This document shows, piece after piece, positions 10,585 to 20,703 of a DNA stretch of 64,000 nt. The stretch spans positions 186,001 to 250,000 of the forward strand of contig QUOL01000022.1 in NCBI GenBank assembly GCA_009761415.1, read 5' to 3'. This DNA comes from Sarcomyxa edulis. Taxonomy: Eukaryota; Basidiomycota; Agaricomycetes; Agaricales; Mycenaceae. The first letter of the stretch is position 1. Every line of letters starts with the position of its first letter. The position numbers and the translations under genes were made by a program. The notes beneath the pieces are model-generated. The model did no database searches. It was given only the letters and a program-made list of their open reading frames with translations, and was not told where the DNA came from.

Positions 10585-11577
10585 TTCTCGCCCCGATCCC
10601 TTCGACGACAATTCATGACCTTAACGCCGTTTGCTACGAAGTTGTATGTTTTTGCTTTCTTTTCTTTTGGGTCTTCTTTCTGGGTTCTCTACACGGACAT
10701 ACCCCCTTTCTTTCGGACACTCTTACTCTTCCATTGGCGCTCGGCTTTTTGGTCTAGCTCGTTATCGTCACCGTAGATTCATTTCTCACCCTTGCCTTCC
10801 GTGCACCCGCACCCGCACCCGCACTACACCCGCACTTACACTCCCGTCCTCCCGCTGCACACTTGTGTGCACACTCACGAACACATACGATAGATGCGTA
10901 AGGCTGTTATGCCTACGCTCCATCAACGAGGCCCTACGCTGTACAATAGACACACGACGACTCTCGTCAATGATAGATACTTTACGCTGTAAAATTGAGA
11001 TTCATCTTCCAACTGTGCGCCTGTCCTCTTACAGTCTTTCCGTGTCTTCTCTTCCGTGTTTCAATTTCGCAAGTCTCACCTTGCATAAGTCTTGGCAAGT
11101 AGCCCCTAACACAGATAGACGATCATTGAATTATCCTCAGGTATGGATGATAGTATCCTCGGAATAAGTCTGGTAGGGTCATGTACAATCAAGCTGCAAT
11201 AGTCAAAGTATGAGAAAAAAGAATGAGAAATTGCTAGGTACTCCGAGTCGATCCGGGCAGGAAAAGATATTTCCGCGAAAATATATAGACCCATACATCA
11301 AGTTGATATTCTATCGCCAGAAGGGTCTCGCTGCTGAAGCATTTCAGGATGCGATGCGTGCTAGCAGAACGAGAAGTGCACCCCGAGAACCAGAGGGCAT
11401 CTCGGAGATATAGGCGCGTTGTAGTCCAAAAGTATGTGACCAATGCTGAGGAATCTACGTGAGCCATAGAAAGTAGTCAGTGAAGTACATAGAGCATTTG
11501 AGTGTGAGATATGACTCGCCGTGATGAGAGCATTCTCCGGTCGAGTCGATATTAGTGACGACATGGCAAATCAGTAC
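10585..11577. other. Intergenic region with short GC-rich microsatellite
   Basis: A (CACCCG)-type repeat occupies about 10802-10836. The rest holds only short chance frames. The flanking genes converge here, so it should contain their 3' UTRs. Confidence 0.45.
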
Positions 11578-12556
11578 TCAGTCCTCGCCCACGTCAGCGT
11601 CAGCGTGTTGGGCCTCGGGACCACTTGAGTCTTGGACAGAAACTACGGTTTCATCTAAACCTGGCCCCATCATCTCATTCCAATCCTCTGTGTGCATGAT
11701 ACTCCGCAGAGTTTGCATCAAATCCTTGTTGTCCTCGTATCTATCATGGAACTGTTTGACCATAGCAAGAAGATCTGACTTTGACTTCCCTTGATATTCG
11801 TCGAATTCAATCCGGAGGTTTTCTCGCGAAAGCCAATGTATCAAGTACTCGATGTCACTTCTGTCTGTCTTAGTCTTGGATATAGTTTTCGGGCGGGTGG
11901 ATGCGAAACTGACAGTCCAGCGTTTTAATTTGGTCAGGATGAGAATCGAGGGATGTAAGATGATGAGCTCTACATGTAGGTGATCGTCAGAAGCTTTGAA
12001 GAGGCGGGCAGGGTATCACCACGTACTATACTTGAAATGATCAATTGCATACGTCGGTCCTGCGACCACAGGGAGACCCATAGTTCCTGCAGACAGAGTT
12101 TCGATCAGGACGTTGTCCTTGCTGCGACGAATGAGTGCGTCTTGGTCATTGGCCAACTCAGGGTCCAAGTCCTAAATCAAAGTGACTCGTGAGTTCAGAG
12201 ACAAGTTCTAAATGCTGATAGACAAATACTTTGACAAAGTAGAATTTGAGACCGGCGAGCAATGCAAAGTGATGATCTAATTCAGAGAGTTTCTTGCGTA
12301 TATCTTGAATGGAAATATCGGGGGTCTCTATGAGAATGTCTATATCGTGTTAGGCAGAAGAAAGATTAGCTGATAAGTGTATATCTGATTTGAAAACTCG
12401 ACATATCTCTGTAGGTCTACGACTTCCAAGTAACGACCACGCAAACCCGCCTATGAATGCGTGGCTACAGCCCATTTCTGTGAGATGTTCTGAGAGAAAA
12501 CTAGCAGCTCGTGCTTGATCTTCATGAGAGGTTGATACTGAAATTACTGGGCGCAT
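11578..12556 (-). CDS. Nucleotidyltransferase-fold protein
   Basis: Exons 12407-12556, 12230-12346, 12027-12171 and 11578-11969 give 267 residues. The N-terminal half shows HAFIGGFAWSLLGSRRPTE followed by DIDILIETPD: the GG...R-P-T-x-D-I-D core of the DNA polymerase beta-like NTase superfamily, with Gly36-Gly37 and Asp51/Asp53 as nucleotide and metal ligands. Later blocks are KFYFV, ETLSAGTMGLPVVAGPTYAI, LIILHPSILILTKLKRW and DRSDIEYLIHWL, which match fungal proteins usually annotated as NTase-like. The substrate is unknown. The D-x-D residues appear only if the first intron is AT-AC (12347-12406); the GT-AG alternative (12340-12402) gives TEIYILIE and loses both Asp. The gene is divergent from paralog B, 170 bp away. 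The C-terminal tail is acidic. Confidence 0.8.
12347..12406 (-). other. Candidate AT-AC intron in the NTase gene
   Basis: On the minus strand the intron would start atatgt and end ctaacac. It contains a gctaat branch-like site followed by a pyrimidine-rich tract. It resembles a major-class intron with G1 changed to A and the last G changed to C, not the U12 donor consensus. Confidence 0.6.
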
Positions 12557-12726
12557 GTTGTGTAAGAAATGTATAAATTCAAGTCGAGAGTCGAGAGTCG
12601 AGAGAGACTCGAGTTGGAGTCTAAAGCGCTGCCACGTGCACGGGACCGGTCACGGTGGCTGTGCTCTCTCCTTTTGTTCGGCTCTGTTCCCGGACTTGTT
12701 CCTCAAAATTCTCTCAAACCGCCACC
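12557..12726. promoter_or_regulatory. Shared divergent promoter with GTCGAGA repeat
   Basis: 170 bp separate the start codons of the NTase (-) and paralog B (+). The interval holds three tandem copies of agtcgag at 12582-12604, a ccacgtg E-box-like site near 12632, and the Kozak-like gccaccATG of paralog B. Co-regulation of the pair is an inference. Confidence 0.4.
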
Positions 12727-13646
12727 ATGCTAAGGACGCTTTCGAACTCCAGTAGTTCTACCATAACTTCGCATGGTGATAGCCAGCCATTATCATCAGC
12801 TCTACATATCCGAGCACCAAAGAGACAGCTGAAACCACCAAGACCTATCCTTGATCTACACTCACCCGAAGAATTGGTCGATAAGGCCTTGTTCGCAGTG
12901 CAAAAGTGTGGTATCGAGTTGATAGAATGGAGGTCACTTCTGTACAGGTGGATGGGTGTCCCTATCTTAGTTCGAGTGCGTATTGTCATATTTGCTGCAT
13001 TCGTTCTACTCGAACCCCCTTTTCGTAGGATTTTTCGTATCTCGTTCCCGACGATAAACTCGAATCTGCATCGACCGCTATATCGGATATAGGAATACCA
13101 CTCATCAAACCACCCCAGCTTCTTCTCGATTCATACGGTGATTTCTTCACAAAAGGCTGCATCCACCAGCTCACTCGTGACACATCACTCAACGGCGCTC
13201 AATATCTCATCATATACCCATCCTCTTTCGCTTCCTTTTCGCTCGACGAGCTCGACGAATCCCCACGTATGACATCCCTACCATCACCTCTATGCGAAAC
13301 CATCCTTGTTCCACGGCCATCAGCTGTATACGCCTCCATCATCCGCACCATGTCCAAATATCCCCTATACTCCCCTACACGAAATACGCTCGAATCTGAT
13401 CTCTCAGAGCTCATCGGGTACAACTTATATGACCTTCAAGGCGGTTACGTTGATGTTGATGATGAAGAACTTTGTGAGGAGTTACATGTGGATCAGCGTA
13501 TCGACGACGCCACACGAATTATTCAAGATTGGGGATGTCATAATGAATGGAGGGAAGGTGAGGAATGGATAGGGGACGCATTGATTGCTTTGGTCAAAGG
13601 AACGGCTGATTCCGATTTTTTACCGTGGGCGCCTGGTATCTCATAG
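12727..13646 (+). CDS. NTase-like fungal protein, paralog B
   Basis: Two exons (12727-12975, 13029-13646) encode 288 residues. The start sits in gccaccATG. Key segments are ALFAVQKCGIELIEWRSLLY, GVPILVR, FSYLVPDDKLESAS, IGIPLI, YGDFFTKG, LVPRPSAVYASIIR, SDLSELIGYNLYDLQ, DVDDEELCEEL and NEWREGEEW. The arrangement (helix, Trp, GVP strand, LVPD, helix with LESAS, G-x-P strand) resembles degenerate NTase-fold proteins found in many Agaricomycetes. It is the intact relative of paralog A on the minus strand 7 kb away, and the divergent neighbour of the NTase gene. Cytosolic location is likely because there is no signal or membrane segment. No activity can be assigned from sequence. Confidence 0.82.
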
Positions 13647-14063
13647 CAGCTAATGGCCTGCCTTCTAGCATCGCATTGTACTCTTTCCAAGGACTTGTCA
13701 TATAGATACCTTCAATCCTTAGTGTTGAGACCTGTTGGACTGACTGAACGTGAGTCACTGCTTTCCCTGCAAACGATGTGCATCAACTAGCAAGCTGTTC
13801 AGCGCTTATCTTGTGATAGTTACAATTCTCAGCGCAGAGTTTGGTCCAAGAGCCACTGCGAAATAAAAGCAGACCATTAATGAATATTGCGGGGATGTAT
13901 GCATGTAAGTAGGTATCAGTGCGAGTGCCGGACATAGAAGTGGATATGGCTAGGGTATACGGCTGTAAGATATCATCGTTGTAGGCGTTTCCCGTTTGTG
14001 TGACCATTGCCCCGTTGCATACGGACTGAGATGGGGGACCTGGATGTGGGTAGAGCTTAAGCC
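13647..14063. other. Intergenic region between convergent genes
   Basis: 3' ends of paralog B (+) and ATG27 (-). A minus-strand open frame covers it but is the read-through of the ATG27 last intron in another frame. Nothing else seen. Confidence 0.5.
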
Positions 14064-15211
14064 CTATACGGCGATGTAGCCACCTCGACTCGAGGTATGC
14101 CGGGGTCGAACGGTGGAGCAGAGATGGGACACGACGTCTCGGAACATGTAGGGCACCTCTTTCCAGAAATCGCGATGCCTGTGTATGAAATAGTTTAGCC
14201 TTGCGTTTCACGTTTATTTAAAGGGAGACACGTACGGGATGAGGTCAGTACCGCTTGCGCCGTAGGTTGAGTAATTGTAATATGCACCCAGTCCAAAGTA
14301 CGCAACGAAGGATAGGAGAAGCCTGAGATGCCCGATAGAGTTAGGATATGCAGCGTAGGATACAGATGAACACTCACACAAGGAAGAACCATCCGATTCC
14401 ACTACCCACGTTCTGCTGATCCGTGTCCTTGTCCTTGTCTTTATCCTGGCCCTTGTTCCCGTCACTGCCGTCCTTTCCACCATCCTCATCCGTTACCGCA
14501 CACCCCGCAGGCGCACTCCACTCCACCTGCATCACACTGTTCCCCTCGTATGCGGTGAACGTTGGTTCAGAGACTGTGTTCGCGCAGAGAAGTGTGAGGT
14601 TCAGAGATTGAGAAGTGGGTGTTTGTGTTATCGGGTGCAGGTATGTTGGGCCATGGAGAATCAGAGAGAGACCCTTGTTCGGGGCTTAAAGTGTCAACAC
14701 TGTAATGTCAAGTCGTATGTATGATGCAAATAATAAGAACTTACAAGTTAGAGAAGAATATTCAGGTTTGAGGGACGAAATCTGGGCTATCGGAATGACG
14801 GCCACTACAGTGTCTGCATCCTCTTTCCTGTTCGTTTTCGTCAGACACGCTCGAGTCCCACTCGGACACTAATAAGGTTACACGCTCAGAGACACGCAAT
14901 AGGAGAGAAAATAGAAACTCTCGGAAGTTCCAAGAGCAAGTTACCTGATCCCGTTCAGCCACACCTTCCAGCGTCGTCAACTCCGCACACAAATTAAACC
15001 GCAGAGTATCAATCATAGACGTAGGTGGCGTCTCACGCGTCCGAGAGACATTTTTCTCGCCTGCGAGTTTTGATAAATCGTATTTGACAGTGCCAATAGT
15101 GAGCCGGCATGTTGTTTCGAAACTCGTGTCGTCTGCGTCTGGCTCTGCTGCGTTTACGAGGAGGGGTGCGAATGCAGAGTAGAACAGGACTAGAAGAGAG
15201 AATATGTGCAT
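14064..15211 (-). CDS. ATG27: Autophagy-related membrane protein Atg27
   Basis: Five exons (14945-15211, 14745-14868, 14378-14684, 14236-14322, 14064-14178) encode 299 residues. Atg27 is a type I membrane protein that helps move Atg9 vesicles. The N-terminus MHIFSLLVLFYSAFAPLLVN is a signal peptide. The luminal part has the paired Cys and the T-C-R-L...YDLSKL and SLILHGPTY blocks of the mannose-6-phosphate-receptor-like fold. One membrane helix (IGWFFLVLLLSFVAYFGLGA, about residues 227-246) follows a Lys/Asp-rich linker. The cytosolic tail DLIPHRDFWKEVPYMFRDVV matches the family, and the protein ends in GGYIAV. The terminal YIAV fits the YXX-hydrophobic sorting signal known from yeast Atg27. 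The start at 15211 was chosen because it opens the signal peptide. Confidence 0.93.
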
Positions 15212-17108
15212 TGGATGAGAGGTTGAGTTCGAGGATGGTCGCCGTAGAATCATTAGAGCCAGGACTTGGAGGAACGAACGGAAGAGTGCGCGTCCGCCGA
15301 GTTGAGGAGTGGCTGTGTCTAGCAACGCCGTTCATTGACCAAAAATGAAAAAGACATCTTGTGAGAAACGACCGTCAGTTAGCTAACGGCTAGCTTAGCT
15401 GGGGATACGCGTATGGGTGAGTCTTCAGAGTGTTGTTGTACCAGAGTTGTTTTCGCTGCTAGCTTATGTCTCAGATGTCTGGACTCAGTACTCACCATCG
15501 ATGTATGTGAATCCTCAAGAACTTGGGCGACTCATTGATAGAGAACCAGACTATATAACCGTGAGGTGCACCGAAAGACTTCTAGTCTCGCCCCGAATCA
15601 GTGACCATCTATCCTTAGTTCTTGTCATAGTTATATGAGGACGAGAGAAGTTCTGCTTCTAGAATCGCCTGCGCCACATTCGAAGACACGGAAGAGACAT
15701 TGAGATCGAGTCAATGGCAAGTAACACAATGTAACTCTCCCGCACTATCGTCCTATCCAGTATAATTGATTTCGTAGGCTCCAGAAGCTACAGGATATCG
15801 ACACCAGAAGCCAAAATTCCACTCATGAGGTGCCCATATGTGGACTTCTTCCTGTTGTCAAATTCCTTGGGGAACTTGTGTAATCGAGATGCAGGTTTTC
15901 ACGTCTCGTTTTCACGAACGAAACGAGTAAAGAATTGTTCCGGAGGTTGTTGTTTCAAAGCCGAGTTGCCAAACAGCCCAAGCTTCTCGGAAAGCGGCGT
16001 TGTCAATGTTATATCTTGTCATCTCACCATCTCGCCATCATGCTGATTATTGTCGGTGGCGGGCTCAGTGATGCGAGAGGAGCGGTAAGCAGGCGCTCTG
16101 TCTTTGATCAGATTCCAACTTGTCAATTGCACCCGTTTCAGAGCCTTTTGAGCAATCTATGGGTCCTCAATATCTGCCATTGATACACTCAGGTCCCAGG
16201 ATGAATGGTGTTCCGTGCAGATTTTGAGACCATCGATATGAGCTCTACCATTAGATTCAGCTCCCAGAGGTGATACCTCCATCCGGCTTACGCTGATGTC
16301 GATGAAGAAGGCCAACTCGAAGCGGTGATGGAAGTCGAGTTGTCCCTCGAGACTGCTTCCGGGATTCCAACGGCACAAGAAGAAAACAGTAAATGTTGTT
16401 GTTTGGATCGCAGGCCAGCGTCGCCCGCTTCGATATTCCTCCTCGGTGTCCAGACGAAGAATATAGCGCTCAAGCTACCAGTATCTTAGATATATCGCCG
16501 CTGTGTGTGTTGTGCTGCAGAGACACGGTTGGTTCTCCGTTGGGCTCTCCTGAGGCGCCAAAGAATGTTCAAGGGACGTTGTCTAGCTCCGTATGGAAGT
16601 CTCCAACATTAACGCTGGACGCGACCAGGATAGAGGGGCAAAGTGGTCACACCATTCTGTGCCCCGACTAACGCAGGGAGAACTCGTCTGAGGAAAGTGT
16701 GCCGTTGCGCACGTAGCAATGGGCCTTTGTGGGGTTTATGTCGTCTATAGTGCATAGGTGGGCGTTTCTGGTAGGCAGAATCATTCAGTTCAGGTCCTGT
16801 TGCGACTGATTCAACACAGATCACAACCTTGTTGAAACAGGACTCACTATACGGAGGGCACAGACACAATCTGACGTCGGTAAATTGTCGCTAGTGGTAT
16901 GACGAGCGCCACCAAAGATCTATACGGAGGAACGCTGAAACCTTTTCATAGACCGTGATGGACATCGGCCTTCAGGACCGAAGTGGACGAGTACTGACCG
17001 GTGAGGTGAGATGTTATGGCTCAAGAGCGACATATCATCAGGCAAGAACACTGATGGCTGATCGACCCTAGCGCACAAAATCCATGATATATCACGATAA
17101 TCACATCT
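15212..17108. other. Long intergenic region, nothing recognised
   Basis: 1.9 kb between the ATG27 start and the allantoinase stop. Only short frames (under 95 codons) occur on both strands. None resembles a known family and none can be joined convincingly through splice sites. No long repeat or RNA gene is visible. A degraded gene or a non-coding transcript cannot be excluded. Confidence 0.5.
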
Positions 17109-18799
17109 TCATAACAGATTCCCAAATGGATCCAGTCCTTCGAAGCCACCCTGTGTAATATCATACACTAATCGACCACGGAGAAAAGTCTGTTCCACGC
17201 GGCCAAACAAAGTCTGACCTTCGTACGGCGATACTTTGTTCTTGAAGTTGAGCGTCTCTTTCGTGACCTAAGGGATCAAAACGTGAGATATGTAGCCAAG
17301 AAGGAAGAACAACAAACAAACAGTAAATTGAGCCGCAGGATCCCAAACGACGAGATCGGCATCATAGCCCACTTTTAGTTGCCCCTTCACCTCACTCAAC
17401 CCAGCAAGCTCTGCGGTCTTCACACTTGTCCAATTAATGATATCGCCTATATCTATTCTCCTCTGTCTTCCTTCTGTCCAAAGTAAGCTTAGGCCCAGTC
17501 CGAGGGTACTGATACCACCCCAAGCGCCCATTATATCGCCTTCGTCGAGCTTCTTGAGTTCCGTGACGCATGGGCTGTGGTCTGAGACAACACAGTCGAT
17601 CAAGCCGTCTTTCAATGCCTGCCATAACACCTCTCTGTTCGCTTTCTCTCTGATGGGTGGACAACATTTAAATTCGGGCCGGCCATCGGGGATGTCGTTA
17701 GATGAGAGGCAAAGATAGTGATAACAGGTTTCCACGGTTAGTTTCAGGCCAGACGCCTTGGCGGCGCGGATAAGGGGGAGGGCGGAGGAGGCTGATAAGT
17801 GCACGATATGACATCTGAGGGAAGGATACGCGCGCTGGAGTTTAGTGATGAGAGCTATCGCGTCGATTTCGAGTTTCTGAGGACGTGAGGCTAGGAATGT
17901 AGAATACAGAGTGGGAGGATGATTATGTGATAGATTATCATCCTCTACAGTGACGGATGGATCATCCAATTCTGCATGGAAGAGTAATACTGTGGAAGCA
18001 TTCTGAACGGTTCTGAAGATGAGTATAGGTAGATTTGGATTCATCACGTCTTACTCACTTGCAGTTCTCCCATGGATTGAATTAGATCCTGTTCAGCCAC
18101 GCAAGGGAATTCCTAGTTGACATGATCGTGATAAGTATAGCCATGGGATATCGAGATGAGGATCACGGACCTCCACCCCGCTCTCGATCAGAAAGCACTT
18201 GAATCCTTTGATCCCAGCTTGGACGAGGGGCTTTAGATGTGACTGGGAGCTCGTCAGGATGTGGACTCAAGAGGGACAAATTGGAAGGGGTACTTGATTA
18301 CCGGGGACTACTCCTCCCCAGAAAGCCACGTCCGTGAAGCATTGCCCTTCAGCAGACTTCCGTTTTAGCTGGAGGTGTTCTACGGTTGTTGTAGGTGGGA
18401 TAGAATTGAGCGGCATATCTACGACGGTGGTGACACCGCCCGAAGCCGCAGCTCTTGTTCCCGTCCAGAAGCCCTCCCAATCTGTGCGACCGGGTTCATT
18501 CAAATGGACGTGTGCGCTGATAGAATACGGATGAGAGGACCAGGATTTACGATATAGCGATGCACTGACTCTACAAGACCAGGAAGGATGTATCTATCGC
18601 CCACATCAATGAATTGAGCGCCGATGCCGTATGGAGCTTTCAAGTTGCGGTGGGTCTGGATATCAATGATTTTGCCTGTAGATGTATCTATTGCGATCGT
18701 GGCGGGCTGGGTGACTTTGTGTCCTGAGAGAAGAACATTGTTGCTTGTCAGAACCAGTGTCGACTTTGAGTCCATCGAAGACGATTCAGACAGTGGCAT
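17109..18799 (-). CDS. DAL1: Allantoinase (cyclic amidohydrolase)
   Basis: Six exons (18570-18799, 18294-18516, 18171-18242, 18059-18112, 17322-18002, 17109-17267) encode 472 residues; starting at the second ATG (18775) gives 464, near the 460 of yeast Dal1. The enzyme hydrolyses allantoin to allantoate in purine degradation. Dihydropyrimidinase-family landmarks are present: [20 protein letters not shown] with the HxH metal pair (His79, His81), [15 protein letters not shown] with the Lys that should be carboxylated (Lys166), [18 protein letters not shown], and CVVSDHSPC with the last metal Asp. The C-terminus [19 protein letters not shown] and [12 protein letters not shown] is diagnostic. The donor of intron 1 (gtcagt at 18569) was chosen because it yields VDAHVHL. 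Confidence 0.95.
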
Positions 18800-19364
18800 G
18801 CTGCATGAAAGAGACAACTCGATTGCCGAGAATGATTTTCGATCGGGGCCACTCAATTTGGAATTGCCTCAAACTTGGTCCCAACCTCATCAATCCACTC
18901 AACTGTTTTCATCTTCATGAAATGATTCTGGTAGGAACGCGTCTTGAAACATCACAGCAGTCAAATACTGAATTGAATCCACCAATTCACCGTCGAATAC
19001 CCAACGAAATTGGGATCGACCTTGTGGAGATGAGTCTTCATCATTTTGGATCAATATCCTCTAACGCAACAAGTTGCCAATCATTCTCATTCATCATTGC
19101 CTTCGCTTCGTATACTATATCCCGATTCTTTGCCGCTCTAAGATGAATGCCGTCCAAAACAAGATGCTCATTGATTGGCTACCGCCATTCTCGCTTGTCT
19201 ACACTGGCACTTTGCCCATTACGGCCTTCCGGTGCACGAAAGATGTAATCGTACGTTCACAGCCATATCAGTATTTCCACCTGGAGATGTCACTCGAAGG
19301 ATGTATAAACGTCTAGTGTCGGTTCGCTGCTGCATTACTCCACCCCCACCCATCTTCAGTTGTT
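18800..19364. other. Divergent promoter region, allantoinase and Yippee gene
   Basis: About 560 bp between two divergent starts. Contains the promoters of both genes. No clear GATA cluster or other motif stands out. Short frames here match nothing. Confidence 0.4.
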
Positions 19365-19993
19365 ATGTCTAGCCCTCCGCCTTCTGCTTGTCCCGCCGCT
19401 GGCGCGCAGGATCTTCTTCTGAATTCACCTGTTCCACGTCGTCGTCTTCCCCCACTCCCTCATCGACGTACAAACAGTTATTCGCGCCCCTTGCCCCCCA
19501 TACCACGCCCTCTGGCATGCAAGACGTGCCGTACATGCATCACTTCATCAGACGTGATTCTATCGTTATCTTCTGTGAGTCTATTTCTATCAATTTTGAT
19601 GAACGCGCTTGACTGAACCAAACGCGATAGATACCGCAGTCGCGGTCATTCAAGGGTTTCTCTGGCAAAGCAACCTTATTCACTGAAATGTAAAGTTCCC
19701 ATCTAACTTCAACCTCCGAAGATAGCTGACGGTCTGGCCACATCAGATACAACGTCAAGCTTGGCCCGCCTGGCGTTCAGCTCATGGCGACAGGAGCTCA
19801 CACTATGCAAGAGATTTCGTGTTCTCTGTGTTCCACGTATCTTGGCTGGAAAATAGTCCGGGCTCATGAGAGATCTGAGAGATGGAAGGAAGGACACTGT
19901 CTACTCGAGCTCGAAGGCCTTGCTGGTGGAAACGAAGGAAACATTCCACTGGCGCTTGACAGTCTTTCTGACTCGGAAGAGGACAGTAGCTGA
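19365..19993 (+). CDS. Yippee-like zinc-binding protein
   Basis: Three exons (19365-19574, 19631-19689, 19747-19993) encode 171 residues. After a Pro/Arg-rich N-terminal stretch (residues 1-50, PRRRLPPLPHRR) the Yippee/Mis18-type fold begins: CKTCRTCITSSDVILS, SFKGFSGKATLFTE, MATGAHTMQEISCSLCSTYL, GWKIVRAHE, RWKEGHCLLELEGL. The two Cys pairs (CKTC and CSLC) are the expected zinc ligands, and the G-K-A-LF and GAHT motifs are classic. Yippee proteins are small and conserved; some are subunits of CTLH-type ubiquitin ligases, but the role of this one is unknown. The acidic tail (DSLSDSEEDSS) is unremarkable. Confidence 0.93.
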
Positions 19994-20703
19994 TGCTACT
20001 ACTACAAAATTAACGTAACCCCTTCCCCATCCCCACATCACTCCCGCCCCAACACGAGTACGTTGAATTGATGAAAGAAGTCAACGAGAGCTGCTGTGTA
20101 AGATAGTGTGTATCTTTAACCACTGGAATATTTTCGTACGTGTACTTGTCTTGGGTACTATTGGTGATATAGGCTGTCTCGCTATGTATATGACCGAGAG
20201 TTGGTTGAAAACTCGAGCTTCTCTCCTCAACTACTCATCTGAGCCTCCAAGTATCTTATAATAGCTCGGTATCTTAAGCTACACAATGGGTGTTTGCAGA
20301 CCGCATTCCTGACAATCTTCTCTGGCAGGACGCCTTAGTATTGTAAGTCCAAGCACATATTTTTCGAAAGCTGCAGCTGAGTATTGGACTCAAAAGTGGT
20401 ATAGTTGTCACTGCTGCATTTGAGGGTCAATCTTGGCGCCAAATGTTGCAACAAAAGAGATCATACAGAGCTTCGATGCAACAACGATTGCATACCTCTA
20501 TCTTTCCATTCCGACATGGAAAATCTATCGACCCGACTGGAGAATACATGCCATCTCAAGCCAGTCCTGCCGCAGCTTTATGAGCACCCTCGAAACCCAT
20601 TGTCAGCAACCCTCTAAGCCATGCTCTCGTAATGATGGTATATGCTTTCAAATCCATGAATGTCTCGAGTATGACCATACTCCTATAGTTGCGTTCGAAT
20701 TTC
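19994..20703. other. Intergenic region, convergent 3' ends
   Basis: About 700 bp after the Yippee stop. A plus-strand frame from about 20433 runs antisense into the next gene, lacks an ATG at its start and matches no family. Nothing else seen. Confidence 0.45.

Noticed and set aside
12347..12406. U12-type minor-spliceosome intron in the NTase gene
   Set aside because: The donor atatgt does not match the U12 atatcc consensus and no TCCTTAAC branch site is present at the right distance; a major-class AT-AC intron fits better.
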